Source of the DNA: Paraphysomonas bandaiensis
Lineage: Eukaryota > Chrysophyceae
NCBI GenBank assembly: GCA_965644295.1
Contig: CBFFRP010000335.1
Coordinates: forward strand, 147,330 to 211,329
Reading direction: 5' to 3'
DNA: 64,000 nt
Part shown: positions 44,210-55,407 of the stretch, in pieces
How positions within the stretch are numbered: position 1 is the first letter of the stretch
How the letters are laid out: each line of letters begins with the position of its first letter
Program-made: the position numbers and the translations under genes
The notes under the pieces: generated by a model
The model's database searches: none
What the model saw: only the letters and a program-made list of their open reading frames with translations
Told to the model about the DNA's origin: nothing

Positions 44210-45171
44210 ATTGTGTATTTGTTGTTCATTTTGCTGTGGATAATCTACAAGACGTGGTGAGGTAGATACTGTAGTAAGTAGTAGGACCCATTTGTAAATA
44301 CTGTTGGTGCGATAAATAGACTCGTTATTGTATATGTAAGCATATATGAAAACATCTTGAGCTGGTTATATTTCGAAAATAAAATCAGTACTTATACGAC
44401 TTTAAGCAACTTTCTGAAATGTGATTAGGTGATGAAATATTGTCGTGGTGCCACTGAGTGGATGTCTTTTTATTATTAGCAATAGGCGTGTAATAGTCAG
44501 AGCTAATGGAGCAATGTAATTCAACAAGCAAGTGCTTAACTCTGATATCCTACTATTCTACTATTTAACGCTACCGAAGCTGCTTGTGCATCACCGCAAG
44601 CTCCAAAGTGCAACCACTTTCGCTCTATCACTCCAAGCTCAAAGAAAACGCAGCGAGCAAGCAGAATGTTGATATACTTAATTTTGTGACCCGAACATAT
44701 ACAATAATACAGGTGTGGGCCACAATAGGCTATACTAAAGATTCCATGGATTCATAGAGCTGTGATACTCTTTACTGTATCAATGATCAATGGATAAATG
44801 CTATCAAACTATCAAATAATCTTGTTTTCTGTGGGTGTTATATGGACTGGAGAGTAATGGTAGAGGAAGGGAATCCCTATGGGCCTTTAAGTCGCCGTTG
44901 TTATGCGTGTGTCTTTCGCTAAATACTACATACTTTTACTTATAATTTAGACTATTACTGACGCATACTAATATTTATTGTGTACCGATATTGTGGTGAA
45001 TAGGAAAACGAAGCATGGTCAAAAAATAGCTAATACATTGCGGCTATATTGTAAGGGTTAAGGAATATATATATCCGTGTGATACGCTGGTGAGATCTGC
45101 ACATATAGCAAGATCAGAACTACAACAAGCACCACCTAATAACCTAGATATTACTCTCTCCCAGCTACTTT
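44210..45171. other. Intergenic between convergent genes
   Basis: 3' flanks of two genes plus a partial dispersed repeat (44463-44680). No other feature is seen. Confidence 0.5.
44463..44680 (+). repeat. Dispersed repeat family, partial copy
   Basis: Begins GTCTTTTTATTATTAGCAAT and ends AGCAGAATGTTGATATA. Matches the reverse complement of the 3' half of copy 1 (17389-17573), including AACTCTGATATCCTACTATT. The GGGCCC-rich half is missing. Confidence 0.75.
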
Positions 45172-46660
45172 CTAACAGTTCTCAACGTCACCATCTTTAG
45201 CACTGGCGTCAGCCTCATCTGTTTTTCCGTCTCTCAGACTCCACAACCGAATTGTCCCATCCTCCGACCCAGATGCCACCACATCACCAGATGGATGATA
45301 CCTCACACAACGCACTGGTCCATGGTGGCCTTTGAAGGTTCTCAAGACCTCTCCAGATTGTGAATCGAACTCACGGACCCAAAGATCACTTCCTCCCTGC
45401 AAACCGTATAAAAAATGCATGCACAAAAACCAATGGCACAAATGGTAATAATAACCCCAATGACACAGTGTTGAGCATCCATTTAACAACTCACTAACGT
45501 CATCTACGTAATCTACATATAGGATATATTTTACAAATCATTGAGGAACGCACCGCCATGAATCTCGACCCATCTGGATGCATAGATGCACCACCTTCCT
45601 CTTTAAAGGAGAGTGGATCGGGCATATCGAACTCTTTAACAATCCCCAGTTCAGCAGCTGATACCATAACCACCTAATACAGACATAAGCAGATATAATA
45701 TTATATCGAAACTAAATATAGCACGTATACGCATGGAAAGTAGGTAAAGACAGAAATGGGGCAGATTGAACGTCACCACGGACCTTACGGCCAAGAGTAA
45801 CAAGAGCTGTATCCCGTGTCCTACTGAGTTCAATATCCATCACACATTCCTTTTTGTCGCTCAAAGAGACATTTCTAACGCATGCTGTCGCCGGGTCCAC
45901 TCGTCTGTCCCACATCTGCAAGGAACCTACTTTGGTGCCGACCAGAAGTGTGTTCCCATCTTCTCCAGCGAAAACAACCTTCGTGGAGGACTCCGAGGAC
46001 TTAGGTGCAACCGTATACACACTCGGGTCCGCAGTCGGGTTAACGGTGTCGAACACACGCATCAGACCGTCCTGGCAGCCACTCGCGATATGTAACGTAT
46101 CCTGTAACGACACAATGGTCATATATATACTACTAAACACATATCCAACCACTTACACTAGAGAAATCAACTGTTTTAACTACGTGTTTGTGTTTAAACT
46201 CATGGAGCTCCTTTCCAGTAGTTGCACACCACAACTTCGCACTAAAATCACCTATAAATATCAACATCACACACTTCCACCTGAAGAAAAAGAGAATACC
46301 AGAGCCAGTAGCAGCCAGTGTTCGTGTTTTGTAGTCTAATTTTGCTGACCACACTGCTCCTTTGTGTCCGTGAAAAGTGCCGATCCAGTCACCCGTTTCG
46401 CCATTTCGAATCTGCGGAATTTTATCTGCAACGAAAATAACACACTTAACAAGCGACAGAACACGCAGACGAATCACTCGCACCATGAGCTGAGCTTATT
46501 AGAAGCGTTCTTTCAGGTCCATCTTCAAAGAATGTGATTTCTGTTAACGGCCTGCAGACAAACATAACAAACATAACGACAGTGATTCCATACACAGATC
46601 AGACACCGCTCTGCATTACCTCGTGTGTCCTCGAGACACGATCTGAGGGTGCTGTTGCAT
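45172..46660 (-). CDS. STRAP: STRAP-like WD40 protein (SMN-complex associated)
   Basis: WD40 beta-propeller of about 330 aa in at least six exons. Exon 1 (46660-46620) gives [13 protein letters not shown] and splices to exon 2 at [20 protein letters not shown], so the join reads [13 protein letters not shown], as in STRAP. Later exons carry [51 protein letters not shown], then [20 protein letters not shown] and [14 protein letters not shown]. The GDWIGTFxGHKGAVW and HKHxVKTVDF strings are the best family markers. STRAP binds the SMN complex in snRNP assembly and modulates several signalling and RNA pathways; the RNA role is the older one. No targeting signal is visible. Confidence 0.9.
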
Positions 46661-47065
46661 TATAACTGTATCTGTCGTGAGGTGAACAACCACTATAACT
46701 ATATGACTGTGTATTACCATCAAGAGGTCAGACCTCCCAACAAACAGAGCAGACAGACACCGACAGCAGCTCCGGCCTACACGACAAAACACTTCCAGGA
46801 CAAACACACATCGCATAGAAAACGTGGATTTTCTAAAACACTCGTCATAAATATCGTAAAACCTTACATAAATAGGGATTGTTTTCCATAAAATCATAAC
46901 TTTAGACCGAACGCGAAGCAAGCCCATGAATGTACAGGAGTGTACTGTATATGCAGTGAGCATGAGGTGGACTAGCCTACTGCTGTACATTGAGACAAAT
47001 CTGATAAGAAAATTGCGGGTAGACTATCACAATAAGACATCACTCATTGGTGTTATTGCCACGCT
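46661..47065. promoter_or_regulatory. Bidirectional promoter (STRAP / unknown 47066 gene)
   Basis: 405 bases between divergent start codons. AT-rich, with GTGTACTGTATATGCAGT near 46940. Confidence 0.5.
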
Positions 47066-48211
47066 GTGACAATGATACTTACACCAAGATTTTCAAAGAA
47101 AAGTGATCATGTGGCTGTTCAAACATATGAGCCTGGGATGCATGTGCACTCGGCGGACTTTCCAGGGAAAATATTTGCATGCACACTTGAGTCATCTAAA
47201 GACAGTTTCATTGAAAAGCTTAACTTACCAAGTGCACACAAGAATTTTTTGGGTGTTAGTAAGACGCAAATAATTGAGTTTGTCGGTAGTTTGAACCGCT
47301 TGACTGTGGGTGACTGCCATGAAATGAGCAGCCTGGTGAAAGTGAAGTTTAAGCGGGGAGAAATCATTACATTTCAATTCAAAAGCAATTACACTAAACG
47401 TTATTTGATGTTCGATTGTGCTGAGTGTGTAAATTATATTAAACAACAAATGTGCAATTCAGGCATTCAGGCGACGCACACATCTCGGAAGCGATCACTC
47501 AATATCGCCACTGCACAGGGCATATTAGATACTGTGAAAGACCTTGAGGAGAAATTTTCACTTAATCCTTCACATCACTTAGTGACTGAAGTAATGGATC
47601 TCTTACGGGGTGCAGTGGAGTGTTTAGGAGAAGCAAACGATACTAGATATATAGCTGTTATTACACATATTCAAAATTTTCTACAGCGTGCGGATGTGGT
47701 GCGTATATTAGATGAGATCTCTTTAAACGATAAACAGCGAAAAGGTAGAGCAAGTGATACGGATGAAATTGAAACGCCTGCTGAACAGGAGGTTAACTCA
47801 TCGGAAGTCGGTTGCAAGGAGGGAGTGGAAACTGAAGGAGCTACGTTAAGACATCGGTCTCACAAAAGTATTGATGCGGAATTGGCTATGCTAGAGAAGG
47901 CAATGGCTGGAGTTGATATCGATGATGTTTTTGCAGAAGAAGCCTTCGATGAGTATGAATCTGATTCACGGTCACTCAATCCACAAGATAATAGTATATG
48001 CAATGAAAATGAGAAAGATGAGATAGAGATAGAACTTCATGAAATGTTAGCCGATATGAGTATGGAATTAGATTCTATAGTAGGTGCGAGCAGTGATACA
48101 ACACAACTACAGATGGAGAAGAAGAGGGTATCAATAACCCCGAATCTACAACCTCGAATATCCTCTGAGTCTGTTGATGACGATATAGACGGTTTTATCA
48201 GCACACTGTGA
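47066..48211 (+). CDS. Unknown single-exon acidic protein
   Basis: 381 aa, no introns, a well-formed frame with TGA stop. I do not recognise it. Residues about 15-135 alternate hydrophobic and basic strands (DFPGKIFACTLESSKDSF, LVKVKFKRGEIITFQFKSNY) and could form a PH-like or other beta domain. Residues 150-220 are helical. The C-terminal third is acidic, with a repeated E-L-A-M or D-M-x-x-D style (AELAMLEKAMAGVDIDDVFA, ELHEMLADMSMELDSIV). No signal peptide or membrane helix. It is divergent from STRAP. Confidence 0.75.
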   Translation: MTMILTPRFSKKSDHVAVQTYEPGMHVHSADFPGKIFACTLESSKDSFIEKLNLPSAHKNFLGVSKTQIIEFVGSLNRLTVGDCHEMSSLVKVKFKRGEIITFQFKSNYTKRYLMFDCAECVNYIKQQMCNSGIQATHTSRKRSLNIATAQGILDTVKDLEEKFSLNPSHHLVTEVMDLLRGAVECLGEANDTRYIAVITHIQNFLQRADVVRILDEISLNDKQRKGRASDTDEIETPAEQEVNSSEVGCKEGVETEGATLRHRSHKSIDAELAMLEKAMAGVDIDDVFAEEAFDEYESDSRSLNPQDNSICNENEKDEIEIELHEMLADMSMELDSIVGASSDTTQLQMEKKRVSITPNLQPRISSESVDDDIDGFISTL

Positions 48212-48784
48212 GTAATGAAGAAATATATTTATGTTGTAGGCGTACATCTCATTCAGTAGCGGTAATGAAAGTTGTTCTTTAAGAGCTTTTCTCGTCGTTA
48301 TTTTATAAGTACATAACGCTGTTAGTGAGGACACATTCATTGTAAATTGTACTATACTTTTGAATTTCCTTAATGATGAGAGATATTGTTTCGTTTTTCT
48401 TTTTGTTATAACTAGGCAACGAATTATCCAAATAGTGATGATGTATGAATTGCTTAATTTATCTACACAGCCACGGCATATGGACACGCTCTCGGACTAG
48501 CGTAAACATGCATAAGAATTTCGAATTACTCATTATATATGTGTCTCTTAGGTCCTGAATGATTCATTCCATATTGTCTTGAATTTCAACATATTACACT
48601 ATGAAGAATATATAAAAATAGCTTGTGATAGTGGAATTACTGCGCCATCTGTTCAGATAAATTAATTGTACTGATTCACCATAGGGAAAGTGTGGTGAAC
48701 GCCTCGCCATACATATCATACTCCGCCTGTAAGGTATCAAGTATAATCCAAGATTCATGCTGCATGCAATACTCAAGCTATATT

Positions 48785-49258
48785 ATGTTTGTGTTTATTA
48801 TCCAGTCTCATGATGCTACAGAATCCTACGAATCATACACAGATCATCCCGTGTGCTATAGAAGAGAATCTCCATATCAGTGTGTAGATGGCGCCAGGAA
48901 TACTCTTATAGATAAAGCGATTCGTTTACTAGCGAAAAGTTTCGCTGAGTTTAATCATATTTCTCAGTGGGGTTCATGCTTGAATCATCAGAGTGCATTT
49001 ACTTGTGCTTCTTCGCTTGATTGTGATTTGCTTGTTGTGGACTTGTGGACACAACACGCGAAAACTGAAACTTCGATGAGGTTATCTATGTCGTTTGAAG
49101 ATATGGGGGAGCTCCACATGAATGTGTGTATATATATACGTACAGTGTACTGCAGTCCTGTATACACCATACAGATGTGCGTGTATCCGAGAGCTTCATA
49201 CTCTGGACACTCATATACCATAATATCGTCACAGCACATAGCATATCTACCAGGCTGA
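48785..49258 (+). CDS. Possible small ORF upstream of the protease, uncertain
   Basis: Open frame of up to 157 codons from ATG 48785. Residues about 10-115 have protein-like composition with six Cys (HPVCYRRESPYQCVDGARNT, WGSCLNHQSAFTCASSLDCD). The last 40 residues are translated from the TATATACGTACAGTG-rich promoter of the next gene and look spurious, so the real end is probably an unseen splice site. It could be a decayed or partial gene. It ends three bases before the protease start. Confidence 0.35.
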   Translation: MFVFIIQSHDATESYESYTDHPVCYRRESPYQCVDGARNTLIDKAIRLLAKSFAEFNHISQWGSCLNHQSAFTCASSLDCDLLVVDLWTQHAKTETSMRLSMSFEDMGELHMNVCIYIRTVYCSPVYTIQMCVYPRASYSGHSYTIISSQHIAYLPG

Positions 49259-49261
49259 ATC

Positions 49262-50251
49262 ATGATCTACAACACTGTTGCCTCCCTTACCTTTCTGGCA
49301 GTATCTGCGACTGCCATGCTGAGTGACTCATCTCCAGAGTCTCTCAAGTACATGTGGGAGTCGTTCAAGTCAGAGCACATGAAGAGCTATGAGACATTCG
49401 AGGAGGAGAGATACCGATACAACACATTTGTCAGTAATCTCCGCACAATAGATCTGAGAAATGAAGAGGAGCGTATGGCGGGTGGCAGTGCACAGCATGG
49501 TATCACTGCATTCTCTGATCTCACTCAAGATGAGTTCAGATCCAGATACCTCACCGCTAAGAAGTCGATGAAAACTACCGATGCTGAGGTTGCCACCGTC
49601 CCCCCTTACACTGGAACTCAGTCCTCGGTTGACTGGACCGGAAAACTCACGACGCCAGTCAAGAACCAGGGTTACTGTGGTTCTTGCTGGGCTTTCTCTG
49701 CGACAGAGCAGATTGAGTCAGACTCAATGCGCACACTAGGCACCTCCTACATACTTTCCCCCGAACAAATCACTCAATGTGACAAGACATCTTATGGATG
49801 CAATGGTGGATGGACGGAAAGCGCTTATAACTACGTAAAGTCCGCTGGAGGTTTAGAGACCAATTCGGACTATCCATACACCTCATACAATGGTGTGACC
49901 GGTTCGTGTCACTCTCAGTCTTCCAAATACAAGATCGGTGTATCAGGTTATAAGACAATCAAGGGAGAGACTAACATGGCTAACTACGTTCTATCTACTG
50001 GTCCTCTCTCTGTCTGTCTCGACGCCAACAACTGGAATTCGTACCATGGCGGTATTATGACCTCCTGTGGCAAGCAGGTCGACCATTGCGTGCAAGCTGT
50101 AGGAGTGAACACTGGATCAAACGGATACTGGAAGGTGCGTAACTCTTGGGGCACTTCATGGGGTGAAAGTGGGTATATCCGATTGGCGTACGGTAAAAAT
50201 ACCTGTGACATCACCAACGACCCTACCTACGCTAACGTTTTCAAAGCCTAG
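49262..50251 (+). CDS. Cathepsin-L-like papain-family cysteine protease
   Basis: Single-exon gene of 329 aa. A signal peptide (about 1-18, SLTFLAVSATAML) is followed by an I29 inhibitor prodomain with the ERFNIN-type pattern (FEEERYRYNTFVSNLRTI) and HGITAFSDLTQDEFR. The mature enzyme starts near VDWTGKLTTPVKNQG. The catalytic Cys is in GYCGSCWAFSATEQIES, His in QVDHCVQAVGV and Asn in WKVRNSWGTSWGESGYIRLA. CNGGW is the usual GCNGG motif. All catalytic residues are present, so it should be an active lysosomal or secreted endopeptidase. It has no C-terminal extension. Confidence 0.95.
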   Translation: MIYNTVASLTFLAVSATAMLSDSSPESLKYMWESFKSEHMKSYETFEEERYRYNTFVSNLRTIDLRNEEERMAGGSAQHGITAFSDLTQDEFRSRYLTAKKSMKTTDAEVATVPPYTGTQSSVDWTGKLTTPVKNQGYCGSCWAFSATEQIESDSMRTLGTSYILSPEQITQCDKTSYGCNGGWTESAYNYVKSAGGLETNSDYPYTSYNGVTGSCHSQSSKYKIGVSGYKTIKGETNMANYVLSTGPLSVCLDANNWNSYHGGIMTSCGKQVDHCVQAVGVNTGSNGYWKVRNSWGTSWGESGYIRLAYGKNTCDITNDPTYANVFKA

Positions 50252-51213
50252 TTTCATGTGGTACTATAAGCACAGAGCTTTTTTGTTACAATTTTAGTTT
50301 TCATTATTCCCTTGCAGAAGAAATCCTTGTGTCTTTGCTGTGTTATTTTAAGGAGTAAACGGCCAATGTCATAAGTATCGCTTTACTGTATGTGATAAGG
50401 AGTATATGTGTTGCTGAATTACTGGTATTTGTTATTACCGTGCACAATAACTAAAATCCTATTTGTTTATGTCTAGTACGATAATACGGTATGTTTTTGT
50501 TGACTATATCTGCGTCAACCACGGAAACTAATTGTACCGCTGATTGTATGGCTTCAGAAGCAAGTGTGAGTAGCTGACATGATTACACTTTTTGTAAAAG
50601 CAACCTTCCATTAAAGTCGGGATAATTATTGATAAAACTACGCGAACGATAATAAACCGTAGTATTGATTTGCGAGTAGCTTGCCGTATACGGTCAAAAC
50701 TTATTTTGAAACACTTGCCAATTCTTTCATCAACTTGCATCATAATCCAAATAACTTAATAAATTCCTCATTTGTGACGTTTAATGCTAATGCTACAATG
50801 AGTTGTATGCTACAAGCTATGCTATATGATATATATTGTACAACTGAAGATTGAAGTGAGTGCACGAAGAACAACACACGAAATCAAGATATTAACCAAG
50901 TTGTAATATCGAAAGTCTTTTTATTTAGCAATAGGCGTTAAAAACTCGTTCCGATTTAGTGGCTAGTGTGGTATGCAAGTTTAATTACAAAGGAAGTAAT
51001 ATTAATATCGATGTAAAAGTTTATGAACGTGGGATCGACTGGTAAGCTTATTACAGTAAACACATACTACTGTTTTATACTGTTTTCACGTTTTCACCAA
51101 CTGTATTCTTCGAGAAATTGTTATATTTTAAAATCTAAAATATAGTCCTTCCAATGTTGCTTACAAAAAAGCAAAACATATGTAGCAATATGGCATATTG
51201 AAAGTCTTTCTGT
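50252..51213. other. Intergenic
   Basis: 3' flanks of two convergent genes with one short dispersed-repeat terminus (about 50910-50985). A minus frame at 50528-50743 has no support. Confidence 0.5.
50910..50985 (+). repeat. Dispersed repeat family, terminal fragment
   Basis: AAAGTCTTTTTATTTAGCAA followed by TAGGCGTTAAAAACTCG and TTTAGTGGCTAG, matching the end of the repeats at 17787-18291 (reverse complement) and 62694. Confidence 0.6.
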
Positions 51214-54200
51214 TTAGCAATATGGCATATGTAGCACAAATGGTCGATTGACAATGCTTTCCAACTCTCTCCCTAAGTATTGATGTCCATACATGACAAT
51301 CGCAGGAGGTCCCCATTTGATACCGTCGTCTAGAGAGGCCGCTATATACATCCAAACGGCCTCCATGAAAAATACATTTCGTATTTAGCTCTAGCTCGGA
51401 GTGTAGAATTTTAAAGTTTACATGTAGAAATAACGTATTCGAGAGCTTCACATGACCACCGTGCTGTAACAAATAACCAAGCCAGGCAAACAGCCCATGA
51501 AAAATATCAAGTCAATGAAAATTACTATTAACACTTCAAAAAAACCTACAAGCTCTAAACTAATTCTGCATATATGCGCACTATATATTCACAAGTACGA
51601 TTTTCCATTACTGACAAATGAAAAGTGTACAGCAGCTAAAACATACGCTGGGTATCTTTCACATACTGCACTAACGTCGAACTATCATTTCCTGACAACG
51701 CTAGCTGAAGTGTCATATTGAATCGATCACAAGACCTAAGCTCCGTTACGAGCTAGCACAGAAATAGTCAATATATTTCAGTACAACAAACAATTCCAAT
51801 TCATACCTTGTGTTCTTCGTCGGCTACAAACATATGATCACAAAGCAACAACAACAGAGATAGAAGTATATCCTCATCCAGCGCCATCGTGGAAAACACT
51901 TGCTTCAAGTTCAATCCATCTTTCCATATATTGCGCACGACCTGCGTGAAAGTTGTAACGACATCATGCATGAAGAGGTTATATTGCGCTCAGGTACTTC
52001 TACAAGATTTAAGGTATACCTTGGTCAGAGTGCTCTTCAAGTCATCACACGCTGTTGAGGGTATTTCCAACGTACGTATTTCACACACCAGTTTTCGAAT
52101 CTTTTTGTAGTACTTCATATATTTCTTGTTCTGAGCAACTTCTGCAGCTTTCCGGTCCTCTTTCTTCTTCTGATCGCTCTTACTGATTTTTCCTGAGCTC
52201 TTCTTCTTGAAGTTGTCATCGACGTTATCATCTATCCGCATTTCCAACATAGTCTTCTCTGTGCAGCAACAAATCGTAGAATAAGTAAAATGAAAATTCG
52301 ATACAGGACATAAACTATCACGCCGGGCAATTTGAGTTATTATTTATACTTAAAATGTTTTCGTTACGTACCGACAGCACTTCCGTCGAGAAGGCTTTCT
52401 CCATCCTGAGGCGTCTCTATGCTTCGATCTATTCCGTCCCATGCATGCTGTACCGATTTCTTTTCCCTTTTCCTCCGGTTCTGAAGCTGGGTTAGCACAT
52501 AATTGGTCTGATCATCCACCAGACATGACGGCGGGCTTCTGGTTTCAGCATCAGCAGAAGTGTTTACTGGTTTTATTGGGGCATTCTTAGCATCAGCACC
52601 AGCTTTTCGTTGGAATATAATAGCACGTGCTATGCATTTCCTCCTTAAATTCTGAATATTCACAAATTCATCGGTGTTCCGCATTTCCTGTGGAAAGTCC
52701 TCTAAATATGAATCCATTACTTCAATGGCTCGATCAGGCTGGAATTGGGCGTATAAGCATGAACAAAGACGATAAATTGCCTTAAGGTGATGTGGTCGAT
52801 GTTTCAAACACTCCTTACAAGCTGTCATACAAGCTTCCAACAGACTCTCCTTTGAATCTAACTTCTGCGCAATGATGGGCAACATTGGCGAATTTACCGC
52901 ATGGGTACTTGTCTTTGCGTCTGCTAAGCACGCGGCTATCTCGTCATGTGACATACCATGCAACTTCCAGTAGACAGAGGCAATATTATTATGCAATGTG
53001 CTTAGCATATTTATATCTTCTTCGCTATCCTCAATCCCATCCATAGTGGCCAGAAGTTTCCTGACTGAGTGCAAGTAACATTCGCCGGCAGGTATATATT
53101 GCGACTTCTTGAATAAGTCATTTCCTTTTTCCTTGATTTGCTGAACTGTCCAATGATCGAATTTAAATGGCTTAGGACTAGGATCCGTTAGTGAAATTTG
53201 GTTCGAACAAGTTGCAGAATCAACACTACAAGCGATATCCTCATTACTTTGAATGACTTCGTGTTCACGATCGTCTATAAGCAAAATACTTTCCGGAATG
53301 CAATATAAATCTGACTCGCTATAAGACGGCATGGTATGGCCATAAACATACACACCACCACCGTTATTAGCCACTCCTGCTTGTCTGAAATCCTCAATCA
53401 AAGTTTCGGCGAGTTTCGCCTCGTGGTAAGCCTCCGATTCCGTGTTGCAATCAGTGGGTAAAGTGGACCAATGAGAGACTTCTTCTAGTAGCTCTGCACT
53501 AAGCTGCAATCGTTTTGGGGAATCTTTTACCTCGCCTGTAAACATTACGCGTACCCAACTAAGCCAAAAGGCAAGTAGTTGTAAACATCTCATTGAGCCA
53601 CCAGGGTAGCTACCCACTCTGTTCGCAAGAAGGTTACCAAGCAGGGGACCACGACTTAAGGATAGTAGTCTCATATATAGAGCAGTTCTTATTTGACTGC
53701 TATTTATCGGTTGAAACCAATCAAATGTGTCACAGTCAGTTATCGAAAGAAATATTTCTACGGCCTGGCCCCTGGCGTATAAATTCGGTGCAGTCAGCAT
53801 ATTTACGAGAACTGATAATCCACCGGCAATAACAAAATCCCTTAGAAACGGCCACCGCTTCCTATAATGAAATATAACTATATTCACACCGATAGATTAA
53901 TTATCATGTACCTATGCACAATATAGACCAGTGAAAGTACAAAGAGTCGGAAGTCATCCTTCAAGCACGTAGTAGATTCTTCGCTAGACTGCAACAGGGT
54001 CGGATAGAAGCTATACGAAATACAAAATTAACCTTGTAGCAAATCTACTCCTCAATATTACCATATATGAGCTTTTGTTGGATAAAACAGTAAGACTCGT
54101 GCTTCATCAATAGTGAGGTCACACTTCAGTGTTCGCTGCAACTCCTCTCTTCTCGGATCCTCATAGAAACACATGAAGTTCTACAAACAGGCAAAACACA

Positions 54201-54364
54201 CTCTTAGCTGATACCTCAATACATAACGAGATCAGTCTGCTCACCTTCTTTATTTTATCTGTCAATGCGACCCCATCCGATAAATCCTTATAATCACCCT
54301 CCACCTTCTCCAAGGCATTGTCAAGAGCCCATGCAGGCGTTACTACGGCTCCACTTCCGTCCAT
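51214..54364 (-). CDS. TPR protein with N-terminal armadillo-like region
   Basis: Multi-exon gene starting MDGSGAVVTPAWALDNALEK. An early exon carries NFMCFYEDPRREELQRTLK. The largest exon (to 52364) has an armadillo-like helical part (KRWPFLRDFVIAGGLSVLVN, LYARGQAVEIFLSIT) and a TPR block (HWTVQQIKEKGNDLFKKSQY, HNNIASVYWKLHG, HLKAIYRLCSCLYAQFQPDR). A Lys-rich coil follows (52250-52030). Splicing out 52010-51930 then joins TLTKVVRNIWKDGLNLK to LLLLCDHMFVADEEHK. Two last exons give HGGHVKLSNTLFLH and AVWMYIAASLDDGIKWGPPA, ending HMPYC at a TAA at 51214. TPR proteins of this layout often act as Hsp90/Hsp70 co-chaperones; the family here is not identified. Confidence 0.72.
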
Positions 54365-54479
54365 ATGATCCTGACACAGCGACTTTTAATATTTGCTCTG
54401 GAAATGAATTGTTGCTTACTTCTGCCTACTGCACTGTTCCATAACAGACAGACAGTTACCCTCTCGACTTATCCACTGT

Positions 54480-55324
54480 TTGTATGTATGTATGTATGTA
54501 TGTATGTATGTATGTATGTATGTATGTATGTATGTATGTATGTATGTATGTATGTATGTATGTATGTATGTATGTATGTATATGTATGTTTGTATGTATG
54601 TATGTATGTATGTATGTATGTATGTATGTATGTATGTATGTATGTATGTATGTATGTATGTATGTATGTATGTATGTATGTATGTATGTATGTATGTATG
54701 TATGTATGTATGTATGTATGTATGTATGTATGTATGTATGTATGTATGTATGTATGTATGTATGTATGTATGTATGTATGTATGTATGTATGTATGTATG
54801 TATGTATGTATGTATGTATGTATGTATGTATGTATGTATGTATGTATGTATGTATGTATGTATGTATGTATGTATGTATGTATGTATGTATGTATGTATG
54901 TATGTATGTATGTATGTATGTATGTATGTATGTATGTATGTATGTATGTATGTATGTATGTATGTATGTATGTATGTATGTATGTATGTATGTATGTATG
55001 TATGTATGTATGTATGTATGTATGTATGTATGTATGTCTGTATGTCTGTATGTATGTATGTATGTATGTATGTATGTATGTATGTATGTATGTATGTATG
55101 TATGTATGTATGTATGTATGTATGTATGTATGTATGTATGTATGTATGTATGTATGTATGTATGTATGTATGTATGTATGTATGTATGTATGTATGTATG
55201 TATGTATGTATGTATGTATGTATGTATGTATGTATGTATGTATGTATGTATGTATGTATGTATGTATGTATGTATGTATGTATGTATGTATGTATGTATG
55301 TATGTATGTATGTATGTATGTATG
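54480..55324 (+). repeat. (TATG)n microsatellite, about 845 bp
   Basis: About 211 tetranucleotide units with interruptions near 54580-54592 (ATATGTATGTTTG) and 55036-55048 (TGTCTGTATGTCTG). It lies between the divergent TPR gene and EMC1. Long Tyr-Val-Cys-Met or Ile-His-Thr-Tyr frames through it are artefacts. Confidence 0.97.
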
Positions 55325-55407
55325 TGGTTATCATCATTATTATAATTGTCACTGATATAGTTTTCTTTGCTAGACGTCGTGACATTGAGAACTGACTGTG
55401 ATCCATC

